From positions 1,099,453-1,163,452 of the forward strand of contig NZ_JH815203.1 of assembly GCF_000296465.1 (NCBI RefSeq): a stretch of DNA of 64,000 nt, written 5' to 3'. Numbering within the stretch: the stretch's first letter is position 1; the number at the start of each line of letters is the position of its first letter. This DNA is from Barnesiella intestinihominis YIT 11860 (GTDB lineage Bacteria > Bacteroidota > Bacteroidia > Bacteroidales > Barnesiellaceae). The position numbers and the translations under genes were made by a program. Shown here piece after piece: positions 27,322 to 37,468 of this stretch. A model generated the notes under the pieces. That model ran no database searches and was not told the DNA's origin. It saw nothing but the letters and a program-made list of their open reading frames with translations.

Positions 27322-29106
27322 TTATTTAATCACTTTGAATGCCTGTCCGCTCACGGTCATAATATAAACACCCTTAGCAGCAGAGGACAAATCGATTACT
27401 TCATTGGCCGGTACAACTTTCACGACATTACCGCTCAAATTATAAACCGTCACGTCGGCATCTGCCCCATTCACTTGGAATATACCGTTACCCAACGTGC
27501 TTACCGAAACCTTGCTAACATTCGTCAGGTCTGTAATACCCGATGTAGCATCACCGTCATAAGCTCCCACACAAGTAGTAGCAGCGCGTTTGTAACCGCG
27601 TTGATCGACGGTCAAATCGATATTCTCCGGCAAGCTCCATTCGGTTTTTAAAGCGTTCAGTTCATCGAGAGTCAAACTCGACATACGGGTAGCCGGAACC
27701 AGCGTTTGTGTATTGCCTCCATTATCACCGAAAGTAGTCTCTCCGAATACATCGGCATAGGTATATGTTTCTGCATCGTTATCTTTCAAATACAAAAGTG
27801 ACGTCTTTTGAATTTCGGGAGTTTGCGTACGATCTCTCGGGGTAGTCCAAGAGGTACAATACCATGCCGTACCCGAAATATTATAACCGCCACTGTTCCA
27901 TGTGCCCGGACGAGTCGCACCATTACGGCTCAACAATATAGCTGTATTCGAAGGAGCTGCTTCGCCCAAAACACCGTTTACAACGTAATTATTCGCCATA
28001 TAATTGTATCCACCATAGCTCATCACACCCAAACCGCGACCGACATCCTTAGTGCCATTGTTATTACTACCAACCGTACGAGCTTCTTGTTCAGCGGTAT
28101 AATCTTTATTAGCAATCGTATTGGAAATCATATACATCGTCGTTCCGGGATAGCCCATTACAACACCGAATCCTTCGGTATAGTTATCGGCAACCAAACT
28201 GTTCACCAAATAGAGGCGGACACGCTCGTCACTGCTACCCAAAAAGATCGCCGATCCGCGAAGTTTATTGGTATAAGCCGGTTTGCCGTCTTGATATTCC
28301 GATTCAGGATAATAGTCGGTCGTAAAATAATTATCGGTAAACTGGCAGCGTTGAACCACGGCTTGCGTCAGATATTCATCTCCGGCATAAGTCGAGCTTA
28401 TAAACAAGCCTAAGGCAGTACCCTTCTCACTAGAAAAGTTTTCTGAAAAAACACAATCAGAGACATTTGCATCAGAAGCAATAAGCGTCAAACCAGATGT
28501 TCCGATAAAGGCGGCTCCATTTTGAATAAAGTTACACCATTGCATATCCAAATCGGTATTGAAGACCATCACCGCCCCTTTATAATTACTGGCACTATCG
28601 TAGTTGCGGAAAGCGTGTTTGAATGTGAACCCTTTTACGGTAATATTCAATCTCGTTTTCGTATCTACCCCGTCTATTTCCTCACGTCTCTGTATATACC
28701 ACAAGTGAGTACGGTTACCGGGAACAGCTGCTACATCGCTCTCGATAGCCCCTGAAATGACAGTTTCATAAGGAGAAGGATACGTAATATCTGTATTCGT
28801 ACCCGTACTGGCAGGGTCAAAACCGCCCAAAAGAGTCACACTTCGATTAATAGCTAAATATTTGTCGAAATCGGGAGAGGACAATTTATACACTCCACCG
28901 GCAAAACAAAAGACATCGCCATCGGCAAAGTTTCCTTGTTCCATATTCTCGGCAAAATAGTCATAACTAATCGCTTGTTCCCACGACGAACCGTCCGTAT
29001 CGTCAGAACCGTCAACTTTTATAAAATACGTCGTGGCAAACGCACTGGGTGCTGTCGCCAACATAAACCCTGCAACAAGCAGGCAAGAAGTCAATTTTCT
29101 TTTCAT
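27322..29106 (-). CDS. Right-handed beta-helix (choice-of-anchor Q) protein with T9SS tail
   Basis: 594 residues from the ATG at 29106; a GTG two codons upstream is in frame. A signal peptide (about 1-24) is followed by the family start TTYFIKVDGSDDTDGSSWEQAI, a parallel beta-helix with many Asn/Ser-rich turns, and a closing CVGAYDG. A T9SS type A tail (TVYNLSGNVVKV, AAKGVYIMTVSG, KVIK) follows. In SusCD loci such proteins act as surface glycan binders or lyase-like scaffolds; no catalytic motif is recognised. It sits 88 bases after susD, where SusE/SusF-type binding proteins are often found. Confidence 0.82.
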   Translation of the reverse strand: MKRKLTSCLLVAGFMLATAPSAFATTYFIKVDGSDDTDGSSWEQAISYDYFAENMEQGNFADGDVFCFAGGVYKLSSPDFDKYLAINRSVTLLGGFDPASTGTNTDITYPSPYETVISGAIESDVAAVPGNRTHLWYIQRREEIDGVDTKTRLNITVKGFTFKHAFRNYDSASNYKGAVMVFNTDLDMQWCNFIQNGAAFIGTSGLTLIASDANVSDCVFSENFSSEKGTALGLFISSTYAGDEYLTQAVVQRCQFTDNYFTTDYYPESEYQDGKPAYTNKLRGSAIFLGSSDERVRLYLVNSLVADNYTEGFGVVMGYPGTTMYMISNTIANKDYTAEQEARTVGSNNNGTKDVGRGLGVMSYGGYNYMANNYVVNGVLGEAAPSNTAILLSRNGATRPGTWNSGGYNISGTAWYCTSWTTPRDRTQTPEIQKTSLLYLKDNDAETYTYADVFGETTFGDNGGNTQTLVPATRMSSLTLDELNALKTEWSLPENIDLTVDQRGYKRAATTCVGAYDGDATSGITDLTNVSKVSVSTLGNGIFQVNGADADVTVYNLSGNVVKVVPANEVIDLSSAAKGVYIMTVSGQAFKVIK

Positions 29107-29194
29107 AACCACTTTTTTTAGATTAGATTATTGGTAAATATTTATTTTTAGTGAGGAGAACAGAGATAGTCACCTCCATTCTCCCCAAAATAGC

Positions 29195-30946
29195 TTAATA
29201 AGACAAGCCGTCTTCCCAACCCGGGTTTTGAGTCAAACTATGATTCAGTGAACGTTCGTCGGTCGGTATCGGCCACAGATAATCACGTTCCTCATTCCAA
29301 GTCCGTTTCACATCTTTGTGAGGCCACATATATCCTTCGGTGTCGTTGGTCAGGAAGAAATCCACACCCAATTTATATTTGGTCAATCCCAAACCCGACG
29401 GAGCCTGATCCTTGTAAATAGCTGTTTCCATTTTTCCGTCTCCGTTCAAGTCGTACTTACCTTCTCCGGGGAAATAGACCCCATGATACTCGTTGGTAAG
29501 CTGTTTACCCTCTTTCCAACGAATCATATCGAACAAACGGAAACCTTCGAGACAAAGCTCTACCGTACGTTCGCGGCGTATTTCCAAAATCACACCGGTC
29601 ATCGCACTTTTCGTCACATTGGGATAACCGGTCACATCGGCCATCAAATAAGGATCTGGATTGGCATTCGCCTCGTCCATATCGATATGAGCATCTCCCA
29701 TTCCTGCCCGATCACGTAACAGATTGACCGAAATATCCAAATCGTCCTGCGTCAACGTTCCCAATTCGGCCTTAGCTTCGGCATAATTCAGATAAACTTC
29801 CGCCAAACGGAACAACGGGAAATACATCGGCGATTTGTTGGATTGGTCGTATTGCGGCTCCATCACATATTTGATGTATTGATAACCGGTCAAAGTAAAC
29901 TTCGACAAGGTATTGATCATCTCCTTCGTCGTACCTTTCTGTACGTAACCGGGAGTCAGAATCGTCTGAGACAAACGGGGATCGCGACCGGTCACTTCGG
30001 CTACGAACTCATTCTTTTCATGCCCGGGCTTATCGGTGTAACGAGAACCGTCGGCCATCAAATAATGATCTACGAAACGTTTGGTGAACGATACCCGTTG
30101 ATTACCCGTCATCGAATTGCACTGAGAATTATGCAAGACTGAAAGCTCCGTACTGTAACGACGTCCCAAGATGATTTCCTCGGCAGGAGCATCGAGCCGT
30201 GCGAACAAATCGCGATACGGAGTAGAACCTGTCTTATAAAGCGAGAATCCTCCTTTTTGAATCAATTCCAACGAAGCGGCAGCCGATTGTTTCAGCATTT
30301 CCTCCCAATCGCCCAAATTGTGATATTTACGGAACGTTCCTTCGAACAATGCAGCGCGGGATTTCAGTGCCAAAGCCGTCCATTTGTTCACTTCATACGG
30401 AGTCTTCGTCTCAGGCAACATAAATATCGCTTGGTCCAGATCTTCCATTACCTTTTGCATCACATATTTACGAGAATCACGGGGTTTATACAACAGTTCA
30501 TTATCCTTCGACCCGATTACTTCGTCGTAATAAGGCACATCGCCGTAACGCTGTACTTTCGTGAAATAGAAGTAAGCGCGCATAAAATGGGAGAAACCAT
30601 CGTAATGATTACGTGCGTTTACATCGTCACAATTTTTACACCATTGGAAATACGTATTTATGACACGTAAATCCTCCCAATCCCATGCTTTTTCGGTACC
30701 GGGAGTACGATTACCTAAAATCTCGTTATCCAAGATATTTTTGATGACATCGTCGGCACAGATGTCATTCAAATCATCGGCTCCGGGAAGCATACCATAA
30801 TAGGAATTCGTCCACAGACGCAGCTCCTCTTCGCTCGAAAAATAATTTTCGGGAGCCATCGTATCCTCGGGGATCAAGTCCAAATCGGTACAACCCATCA
30901 AAGCAGCCCCGGTCAACGTACAGAATATATATAAATACTTTTTCAT
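29195..30946 (-). CDS. SusD/RagB-family surface substrate-binding lipoprotein
   Basis: 583 residues. A lipoprotein signal ends in GAALMGC (Cys about 19). The SusD N-terminal motif (DLDLIPEDTMAPENYFSSEEELRLW), a TPR-rich middle (FRLAEVYLNYAEAKAELG) and the C-terminal RRERTVELCLEGFRLFDMIRWKEG and LWPIPTDE are all classic. It is the lid of the SusC porin encoded 20 bases upstream. The sequence class does not reveal the ligand; the genes downstream point to a phosphodiester-containing glycan. Confidence 0.95.
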   Translation of the reverse strand: MKKYLYIFCTLTGAALMGCTDLDLIPEDTMAPENYFSSEEELRLWTNSYYGMLPGADDLNDICADDVIKNILDNEILGNRTPGTEKAWDWEDLRVINTYFQWCKNCDDVNARNHYDGFSHFMRAYFYFTKVQRYGDVPYYDEVIGSKDNELLYKPRDSRKYVMQKVMEDLDQAIFMLPETKTPYEVNKWTALALKSRAALFEGTFRKYHNLGDWEEMLKQSAAASLELIQKGGFSLYKTGSTPYRDLFARLDAPAEEIILGRRYSTELSVLHNSQCNSMTGNQRVSFTKRFVDHYLMADGSRYTDKPGHEKNEFVAEVTGRDPRLSQTILTPGYVQKGTTKEMINTLSKFTLTGYQYIKYVMEPQYDQSNKSPMYFPLFRLAEVYLNYAEAKAELGTLTQDDLDISVNLLRDRAGMGDAHIDMDEANANPDPYLMADVTGYPNVTKSAMTGVILEIRRERTVELCLEGFRLFDMIRWKEGKQLTNEYHGVYFPGEGKYDLNGDGKMETAIYKDQAPSGLGLTKYKLGVDFFLTNDTEGYMWPHKDVKRTWNEERDYLWPIPTDERSLNHSLTQNPGWEDGLSY

Positions 30947-30966
30947 TGTTGTTCTGTTTTTAATCG

Positions 30967-33900
30967 TTAAAATGTAATGTCCACACCCACCGAGAAATTT
31001 CTCGAATAGTTATAAGCCATACCCGTGTTACCGTTTCCTCCGGCAGCTTCCGGATCGATATACTTGGTATATTTTTTCATCGGCGACCAGTACCAAAGGT
31101 TCTCACCGGTAAAATAGACACGCAGTTTGGTAAAAACCTTTTTCAAAACCGGCAATGTATAACCCACCGTCAAGTTTTTCAAACGGATATACGATGCATC
31201 CTGCAAATAACGGTCATTATTTACACCCAACTGACTATCGGCGAAAGTCTGATAACCGCGGAAACGAGGTAAATACCCACCGGGATTCTCTTCGGACCAG
31301 CATTGATCCATAAAGTTCTCGGGAATAAAGCTCGTGAATGCCCGAGCATAAGGTCCCCAGAAGCCGGTGGAGAGATGACTTGGATACCAATCTCTCTTAC
31401 CTACCCCCTGGAAGAAGATACCTAAATCGAAACCATTCCAGTCGGCCCCTAAACGAAAACTATAATTATAACGAGGTGTCTCGTTACCGATAATCTCTCT
31501 ATCACCCGGATCATATACTGTATCATCACCTTTATTGATCACATTATTATTGTCCAAATCACGGAATTTCAAATCGCCGGCACGATAATAAGGTTCCACT
31601 TTATCCGATAAAATACGGGCATTTACGAAATCTTGATTGATTTTCGATGTATATTCGGTAGCCTCCTCGTCCGAGGCAAACAACCCATCTATCCGATAGC
31701 CCCAAATTTCACCCAAAACCATACCTTCATAATAGTCGATAAGCAATTTTTCAGGATTGTTATACTTCGTAATGACCGTTTTGTTATCGCCCAAAGAGGC
31801 AGACACCGTATAATTAAACCGTTTCCCCATCAAAGCGAACGAATCGTTCCAATTCAATGAAAGTTCCCAACCCTTAGTGCGCAAATCGGCACAATTTTCT
31901 TTGGGTTCCTTAGCACCGAAAACGCTCGGCAACACATACGACTTAGCCAACATACCCTCGGTATCCCGAATAAAATAATCGCCCGTAAAATTCAATCGGC
32001 TATTGAGGAACGACATATCCAAACCTATATTCCATGTAGCGATCGTCTCCCATGTAAGATAACTGGTCTTAGGATCGCTTGGATAAGCATATTGCAATTT
32101 GCTCGTCCCATCGAGCGTATAATTCAAAGTTCCACCTGTATTGATCTCCTCTAAATAAGCATACTCATCGACACCATGCTGATTGGCCAATTTACCATAA
32201 GAAAGACGTATTTTCGTATTATCCACTACGTCTCTAATAGGTTCCCAAAAATTCTCCTCGCTGATACGCCAACCGGCAGAAGCAGAAGGGACGAACACCC
32301 AACGGTGATCGCTACGGAAACGGGAAGTGCCATCGTAACGGGCACTCACTTCCAACAGATAACGGTTCTTATAATCGTAGTTCACCCGACCGAAAAAGCC
32401 ACTGTTACGCCATTCCGAAATTGTCTGACTTCGGGTTATATCCCCTGTCGCATTGGCAAAACTCGACAAATTCTCACTCAACAGATTCAACTGTTCCAAC
32501 CTCAGATAAGTATCTCGTGCACCTCGATATTGATAACCAGCCAATGCCGTAAAATTATGCGCCTTGTTCCATGTATGAGTATAAGTTCCATACACATTCA
32601 AATTGTGCTCGTTCGTCTCATAATGATTTTCCCGATAATAATCCTTGAAGTTACCGGTAACAATTGTTTTTTCCTCACCCTGCTTATTGGAATAGTGCAA
32701 ATTATGGTTCCGAACTTTATTCAATCGCCCACGATACTTATAACTATAATCTACCGTCAATACCAAATCCTTGAAAATATCGATATCAAAACGATTTCCT
32801 ATAATTATATACTTTTGATTGTTAGCATGGCGCGCGCGATTGTCCACCAAATAGGGAGGGGTTCCATTAATGGTAGTATTGGCATGTGTCTCGGCATAAA
32901 TAGCCTTACCTTCGGGAGTCTTGGCAGGCCATGATGCCATCAAAGTTTTATCCACTTCCATCAACGTATTGTCTATGGTCGACAAACCGCTGTATTTATA
33001 CGAAGAAGAGAAAAAGTTCATATTAGTCGAATAGCGTAACCACGGCTTGATTTTCACATCGAGTTTCGCTCTTGTAGAATAAGTGTCATAAGTATCTGGG
33101 TTGATATTGAAAATACCCTCCTCGCGATTATAACGACCGCTCACATAATATTTCACCTTATCGTTACCGCCTCTCACCGAAAGGTTATATTCCTGCTGGG
33201 GACGAGTTTTACGGAACAGATAATTGTACCAGTCGAAGTTGGCATAATAGCGATATGAACCGTCGTCCTGCAAAACGATCCACGGACGATCGGGATGCTC
33301 AGTCTTGTCGTTGCGACGCTCATACAGCATTTGCATTTCCTCTTCGGTATAATTGGTAAAATTGGTCGCATATTGCGAATAATAGGCCTTATCGACCAAA
33401 CTTACCTGATCGTAGCCCGTAGTCATATAATCGGTCGATGTCGTGTTTTGCGACCAACCGAAACGCCCGTTAAAACTTATACTGGCCTTTCCGGCAGCAT
33501 CCGAGCCTGTCTTAGTGGTAATCAAAATCACACCTTTCGAAGCCGTCGCACCGTAAATAGAAGCTGCCGAAGCATCTTTCAAAATAGAAACTGACTCGAT
33601 ATCGTTGGGATTGACCATATTCAACTCGGTCACTACTCCATCGACCATAATCAGCGGTGTGTTTGATGTCGATATAGACGATTCACCACGAATATTCAAA
33701 TCATATCCACTGCTGGAACGACCGGAAGACATCTTCAAATTCATCGAAGGATCGGCTCCCTGCAACGCCATGGCAACGTTACTTACCGGACGAGCATTGA
33801 TTTCTTTGGCACTGATGGTTCCCACAGCTCCGGTCAAATTGACTTTTTTCTGCGTACCATACCCCACCACAACCACTTCATTCAGTAATTGATTGGCTTC

Positions 33901-34224
33901 TTTTAATTTAACCAGAACAAAGTTTTTTCCATTTACAGGAATACTTTGTTTTTCATAACCGACATACGAAACCTCCAACGTTGCATTAGCAGGTATGTCT
34001 TTCATAGTAAAAGCACCGTCGGCATCGGTCGAACGACCGATAGAGGTACCCGAAACTTTAACAACAGCCCCGATAATCGGTTGGTCATATTCATCTAAGA
34101 CCCTACCAGTCAACTGATTGCTGGCTCCCACGGACTGTGCGAACATCTGGAAACCAGACATAAAGGCGATAATCAAGAGTAAACAAGACCATCTCCTGTG
34201 CAGTGTGTTCGTTAGTAAATTCAT
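30967..34224 (-). CDS. SusC/RagA-family TonB-dependent transporter
   Basis: 1085 residues, normal length. A signal peptide (about 1-29) is followed by a carboxypeptidase-regulatory-like domain (LTGRVLDEYDQPIIGAVVKV...), the SusC TonB box region NEVVVVGYGTQKKVNLTGAV, the plug (NVAMALQGADPSMNLKMSSG, SSISTSNTPLIMVDGV, SILKDASAASIYGA) and a 22-strand barrel ending FSVGVDITF. It imports oligomers released at the surface. It is preceded by glpT (98 bases, with a hairpin in the gap) and followed by its SusD partner. Confidence 0.96.
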   Translation of the reverse strand: MNLLTNTLHRRWSCLLLIIAFMSGFQMFAQSVGASNQLTGRVLDEYDQPIIGAVVKVSGTSIGRSTDADGAFTMKDIPANATLEVSYVGYEKQSIPVNGKNFVLVKLKEANQLLNEVVVVGYGTQKKVNLTGAVGTISAKEINARPVSNVAMALQGADPSMNLKMSSGRSSSGYDLNIRGESSISTSNTPLIMVDGVVTELNMVNPNDIESVSILKDASAASIYGATASKGVILITTKTGSDAAGKASISFNGRFGWSQNTTSTDYMTTGYDQVSLVDKAYYSQYATNFTNYTEEEMQMLYERRNDKTEHPDRPWIVLQDDGSYRYYANFDWYNYLFRKTRPQQEYNLSVRGGNDKVKYYVSGRYNREEGIFNINPDTYDTYSTRAKLDVKIKPWLRYSTNMNFFSSSYKYSGLSTIDNTLMEVDKTLMASWPAKTPEGKAIYAETHANTTINGTPPYLVDNRARHANNQKYIIIGNRFDIDIFKDLVLTVDYSYKYRGRLNKVRNHNLHYSNKQGEEKTIVTGNFKDYYRENHYETNEHNLNVYGTYTHTWNKAHNFTALAGYQYRGARDTYLRLEQLNLLSENLSSFANATGDITRSQTISEWRNSGFFGRVNYDYKNRYLLEVSARYDGTSRFRSDHRWVFVPSASAGWRISEENFWEPIRDVVDNTKIRLSYGKLANQHGVDEYAYLEEINTGGTLNYTLDGTSKLQYAYPSDPKTSYLTWETIATWNIGLDMSFLNSRLNFTGDYFIRDTEGMLAKSYVLPSVFGAKEPKENCADLRTKGWELSLNWNDSFALMGKRFNYTVSASLGDNKTVITKYNNPEKLLIDYYEGMVLGEIWGYRIDGLFASDEEATEYTSKINQDFVNARILSDKVEPYYRAGDLKFRDLDNNNVINKGDDTVYDPGDREIIGNETPRYNYSFRLGADWNGFDLGIFFQGVGKRDWYPSHLSTGFWGPYARAFTSFIPENFMDQCWSEENPGGYLPRFRGYQTFADSQLGVNNDRYLQDASYIRLKNLTVGYTLPVLKKVFTKLRVYFTGENLWYWSPMKKYTKYIDPEAAGGNGNTGMAYNYSRNFSVGVDITF

Positions 34225-34277
34225 AATTTTTTTGATTTATGGTTCTTATTAAATTAGAAGTTTCTATATATTATTAT

Positions 34278-34300
34278 AAGGAATGAAAAATCCATTCCTT
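34278..34300 (-). other. Hairpin between glpT and susC
   Basis: A perfect 8-base stem (AAGGAATG / CATTCCTT) with a 7-base loop in the 98-base gap. No T-run follows on the minus strand. It may separate expression of glpDT and the Sus genes without stopping transcription. Confidence 0.5.
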
Positions 34301-34322
34301 TAACAAGCTATCTTTTAACTAT

Positions 34323-35648
34323 TTACAAACGATTCTCCTTACAAAACAACATTAACACAACAGTTACGGCACAAGCGGATAGCAACAGAATAAAACCTCC
34401 GTCCCAACCGAAATGCTCGAAAATATATCCCATACCGATATTGGCAAACACGGCCGATCCTAGCAAATAGCCGAACAACCCCGTGAAACCGGCAGCCGTA
34501 CCAGCCGCTTTTTTAGGAACCAAATCCAAAGCCGAGACTCCTATCAACATTACCGGACCGTAAATGAGAAATCCTATCGCAGCCATAGCTACGTTGGTTA
34601 CCATCGCCGAAGCACTATTCCAATAAATATAAACCGCCAGCATAACCAGCAACATATAAATAATAGTCACCGGACCGCGACGGCCTTTAAAAACTTTATC
34701 GGAAAGCCAACCGCAAAGTATAGTTCCGAAAATACCGGCTATTTCGAACGCAAAATACGACCAACTGCTATTCGCCAAATCCATGTGCTTCACCTGTTCG
34801 AGATACATCGGCGCCCAATCTAACACACCATAACGTACAAAATAGATAAACGCATTGGCAAAAGCGATAATCCACAAAAGCTTATTATTGAAAACATGCC
34901 CGAACAGAATTTCTTTGGTAGAGAGTTCCTTTTCCTGTTCGGCGGAATATGCCTGAGTACACTCTTCCGGCTTATATAGTTCGATAGGCGGTAATCCACA
35001 GGATTGAGGCGTATCACGCACCAGTAAATAGGCAATTACAGCAATGATTACGGCAACCATAGCCGGGAAATAGAAAGCTCCGCCCCAGACTCCGAAAATG
35101 GTAATACCGAAAACCGCCAAAGGAGCCATAAGAGCTCCACCGACATTATGAGCGATATTCCATATAGACATCTTTACGCCTCGTTCCCGGACAGAAAACC
35201 AGTGAACCATCACCCGGCCACACGGAGGCCAACCCATACCTTGCACCCAACCATTTACAAATAAGATGCAGAACATAAGCATGATAGAAAGCGAACTGAC
35301 CGTCCACGGGATAAGACCCATAACAGTCATAATCACTGCCGAAGCTATCAATCCCAAAGGTATGAACACACGAGCATTGCTATGGTCGGAAACTGTACCC
35401 ATCACGAACTTACTGATACCATAAGCTATCGAAACGGCAGACAAAGCCCAACCTAAATCGGCCTTATCGAAACCCATCTGTTCGAGTGCAGGCATGGCAA
35501 TCGAAAAATTTTTACGTACCAGATAATAACCTGCATACCCGATAAATATACCGAGAAAGACCTGTAATCTTAACTTCTTATACTCCTTGTCCACCCGTTC
35601 TTTGGGAAGCGGATCGATAACCGGAGCCGGTTGGAATAACTTCAACAT
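34323..35648 (-). CDS. glpT: Glycerol-3-phosphate transporter (MFS)
   Basis: 441 residues with 12 predicted membrane helices. It belongs to the organophosphate:phosphate antiporter group: YKKLRLQVFLGIFIGYAGYYLVRKNFS near the start, then NGWVQGMGWPPCGRVMVHWFSVRERG, and VSALDLVPKKAAGTAAGFTGLFGY. It exchanges glycerol 3-phosphate for phosphate across the inner membrane. UhpT is the main alternative, but the adjacent glpD (22 bases upstream) fits GlpT. Its position directly before susC links G3P import to the outer-membrane system. Confidence 0.9.
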   Translation of the reverse strand: MLKLFQPAPVIDPLPKERVDKEYKKLRLQVFLGIFIGYAGYYLVRKNFSIAMPALEQMGFDKADLGWALSAVSIAYGISKFVMGTVSDHSNARVFIPLGLIASAVIMTVMGLIPWTVSSLSIMLMFCILFVNGWVQGMGWPPCGRVMVHWFSVRERGVKMSIWNIAHNVGGALMAPLAVFGITIFGVWGGAFYFPAMVAVIIAVIAYLLVRDTPQSCGLPPIELYKPEECTQAYSAEQEKELSTKEILFGHVFNNKLLWIIAFANAFIYFVRYGVLDWAPMYLEQVKHMDLANSSWSYFAFEIAGIFGTILCGWLSDKVFKGRRGPVTIIYMLLVMLAVYIYWNSASAMVTNVAMAAIGFLIYGPVMLIGVSALDLVPKKAAGTAAGFTGLFGYLLGSAVFANIGMGYIFEHFGWDGGFILLLSACAVTVVLMLFCKENRL

Positions 35649-35670
35649 ACACTATCCTCTCTCTAAAAAA

Positions 35671-37239
35671 TCAGGCTAAAATATAATTTTTTGCCAGATT
35701 GGTAAAATTTTTAACTTGTTCCGTTTCCCAATTTTTATCTTTTCCCATTTCACGAGCCATAATAGCCGCTACACGAGGAGCCATTTCCATAGCAGCCCGA
35801 GCATCCATAAAGAGCGCCCGAACACGTCGTGCCAATACATCTTCCACCGTTTGAGCCATCTCCTCCCGCACAGCCCAAATAACATGAGCTACCCGGAAAG
35901 TATATCCGATATGAAGCAACTCTCCCAACGAGGCATCGTTTTCTATCAATGCTGCGATTTGGTCGGCATCGCTACCGTACACGTAATCCCAAACCGAACG
36001 GTCCACTTCTTCCCGGTAACCATGTAATTGCATTTTACGAGTCACACAGGCTCTCGGTTCCAAACCGATCAAAGCAGCCACTTTATTCACCGCTTCTTCG
36101 GCCATCTGACGATAAGTGGTCCATTTCCCTCCGGTTATCGTAAGCATTCCCGAATCGGAAACATATATTTTATGATTCCGTGAAATTTCTTTGGTCTTTT
36201 TGGAATCGCTATGCGTAGGAGCAGCCAACGGCCGCAATCCGGCGAACACAGACAATACATCGCTGCGTTTCGGTTTACGAGTCAGATACTGCCCCGCCTG
36301 ATCGAGAATAAAATCTATCTCCTCGTCCAGAGGCTTCGGTTCTAATGAATTTTCATTCAATGGCGTATCGGTAGTTCCCAATACGGCCTTTCCATGCCAC
36401 GGTACACCGAACAATACTCGTCCGTCCCTTGTCTTCGGTATCATCAAAGCCGAATTTCCTCCCAAGAAAGCGGCATCGACTACAATATGCACTCCCTGAC
36501 TGGGACGTACTTTCTTGCGACTCTCCGGCTTATCCATTTGCATGATATCGTCCACATAAACACCGGTAGCGTTCACTACCCCTTTTACATTTACTTCATA
36601 CGTTCCGCCTTCGAGAGTATCTTCCAAAACCGCCCCGCAAATCTTCCCAGAATCATTCTTAATCAAAGACGTTACTTTCATATAATTGATGCATATCGCA
36701 CCGTGGTCATGAGCACTCTGCATCAATGTAATCGCCATTCTCGAATCGTCGAATTGCCCGTCGTGGTAAACCACGCCTCCGCGCAAATGATCGTGCAGCA
36801 GTCCCGGCAGCTCCTTCAAGGTCTGTTTCTTGGACAAAGGCAAAGACCGTCCCAAGCCCAATCGCCCGGCCAACAAATCGTAACAACACAACCCGATGGT
36901 ATAAAAAGGACGTTCCCACCAACGATAGTTGCCGATAATGAAACGCATATCCTTTACCAAATGGGGGGCATTGCGCCATAAGCGACCACGCTCATGCAAC
37001 GCTTCCACAACCATAGATACATCGCCTTGTTGCAAATAGCGAACCCCTCCATGTACCAGCTTCGTGCTTCGACTCGAAGTCGCTTTTGCAAAATCGTGTT
37101 GTTCTACCAATAGGACACGGTATCCCCGACTCGAAGCATCCACCGCCACGCCCAAGCCCGTAGCACCGCCACCTATTATCAATAAATCCCATGGTCTCTT
37201 TTCTTCGGCCATCTGTTTTATCAAGCCTTCACGTTTCAT
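35671..37239 (-). CDS. glpD: FAD-dependent glycerol-3-phosphate dehydrogenase
   Basis: 522 residues. The FAD-binding start (LLIIGGGATGLGVAVDASSRG) is followed by the family signature ATSSRSTKLVHGGVRYLQ, GRVLFGVPWHGKAVLGTTDT, and the C-terminal DAO_C domain. It oxidises G3P to dihydroxyacetone phosphate and gives electrons to the quinone pool at the inner membrane. It is the first gene of the run, facing away from the DeoR-type regulator. No glycerol kinase or facilitator is present in the window, so the input appears to be G3P itself rather than free glycerol. Confidence 0.93.
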   Translation of the reverse strand: MKREGLIKQMAEEKRPWDLLIIGGGATGLGVAVDASSRGYRVLLVEQHDFAKATSSRSTKLVHGGVRYLQQGDVSMVVEALHERGRLWRNAPHLVKDMRFIIGNYRWWERPFYTIGLCCYDLLAGRLGLGRSLPLSKKQTLKELPGLLHDHLRGGVVYHDGQFDDSRMAITLMQSAHDHGAICINYMKVTSLIKNDSGKICGAVLEDTLEGGTYEVNVKGVVNATGVYVDDIMQMDKPESRKKVRPSQGVHIVVDAAFLGGNSALMIPKTRDGRVLFGVPWHGKAVLGTTDTPLNENSLEPKPLDEEIDFILDQAGQYLTRKPKRSDVLSVFAGLRPLAAPTHSDSKKTKEISRNHKIYVSDSGMLTITGGKWTTYRQMAEEAVNKVAALIGLEPRACVTRKMQLHGYREEVDRSVWDYVYGSDADQIAALIENDASLGELLHIGYTFRVAHVIWAVREEMAQTVEDVLARRVRALFMDARAAMEMAPRVAAIMAREMGKDKNWETEQVKNFTNLAKNYILA

Positions 37240-37346
37240 TTTCTTATCTTTCGATTTTTGATTTCTTATTAAATCTTGCGATTACTTTCTTTTTATGTGA
37301 CAAAGAAAATAAAAAAGCAAGTATAAACCAAGAAAAAATGTAAAAA

Positions 37347-37390
37347 TTTTTCGTTTCGTTTTCTTTTCAATAATATTTCATTTCGTTTTC
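37347..37390. promoter_or_regulatory. Direct repeats TTTCGTTTTC in the glpD/regulator gap
   Basis: TTTCGTTTTC occurs at 37354-37363 and 37381-37390, 27 bases apart, and a related TTTTTCGTTT begins at 37347. They lie just upstream of the regulator promoter and inside the divergent gap. DeoR-family repressors of this kind often bind such direct repeats. Confidence 0.5.
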
Positions 37391-37410
37391 AAAATAAATT
37401 CTCAATATTA

Positions 37411-37442
37411 TTTGTGCATTATTCAAATAAATTTTACATTTG
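37411..37442 (+). promoter_or_regulatory. Promoter of the DeoR-type regulator gene
   Basis: TTTG (37411-37414), a 20-base spacer and TACATTTG (37435-37442) match the Bacteroidetes promoter consensus fully. The transcript would begin near 37449, about 20 bases before the ATG. Confidence 0.75.
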
Positions 37443-37468
37443 TATGGAACAAATATTATAATATTATT

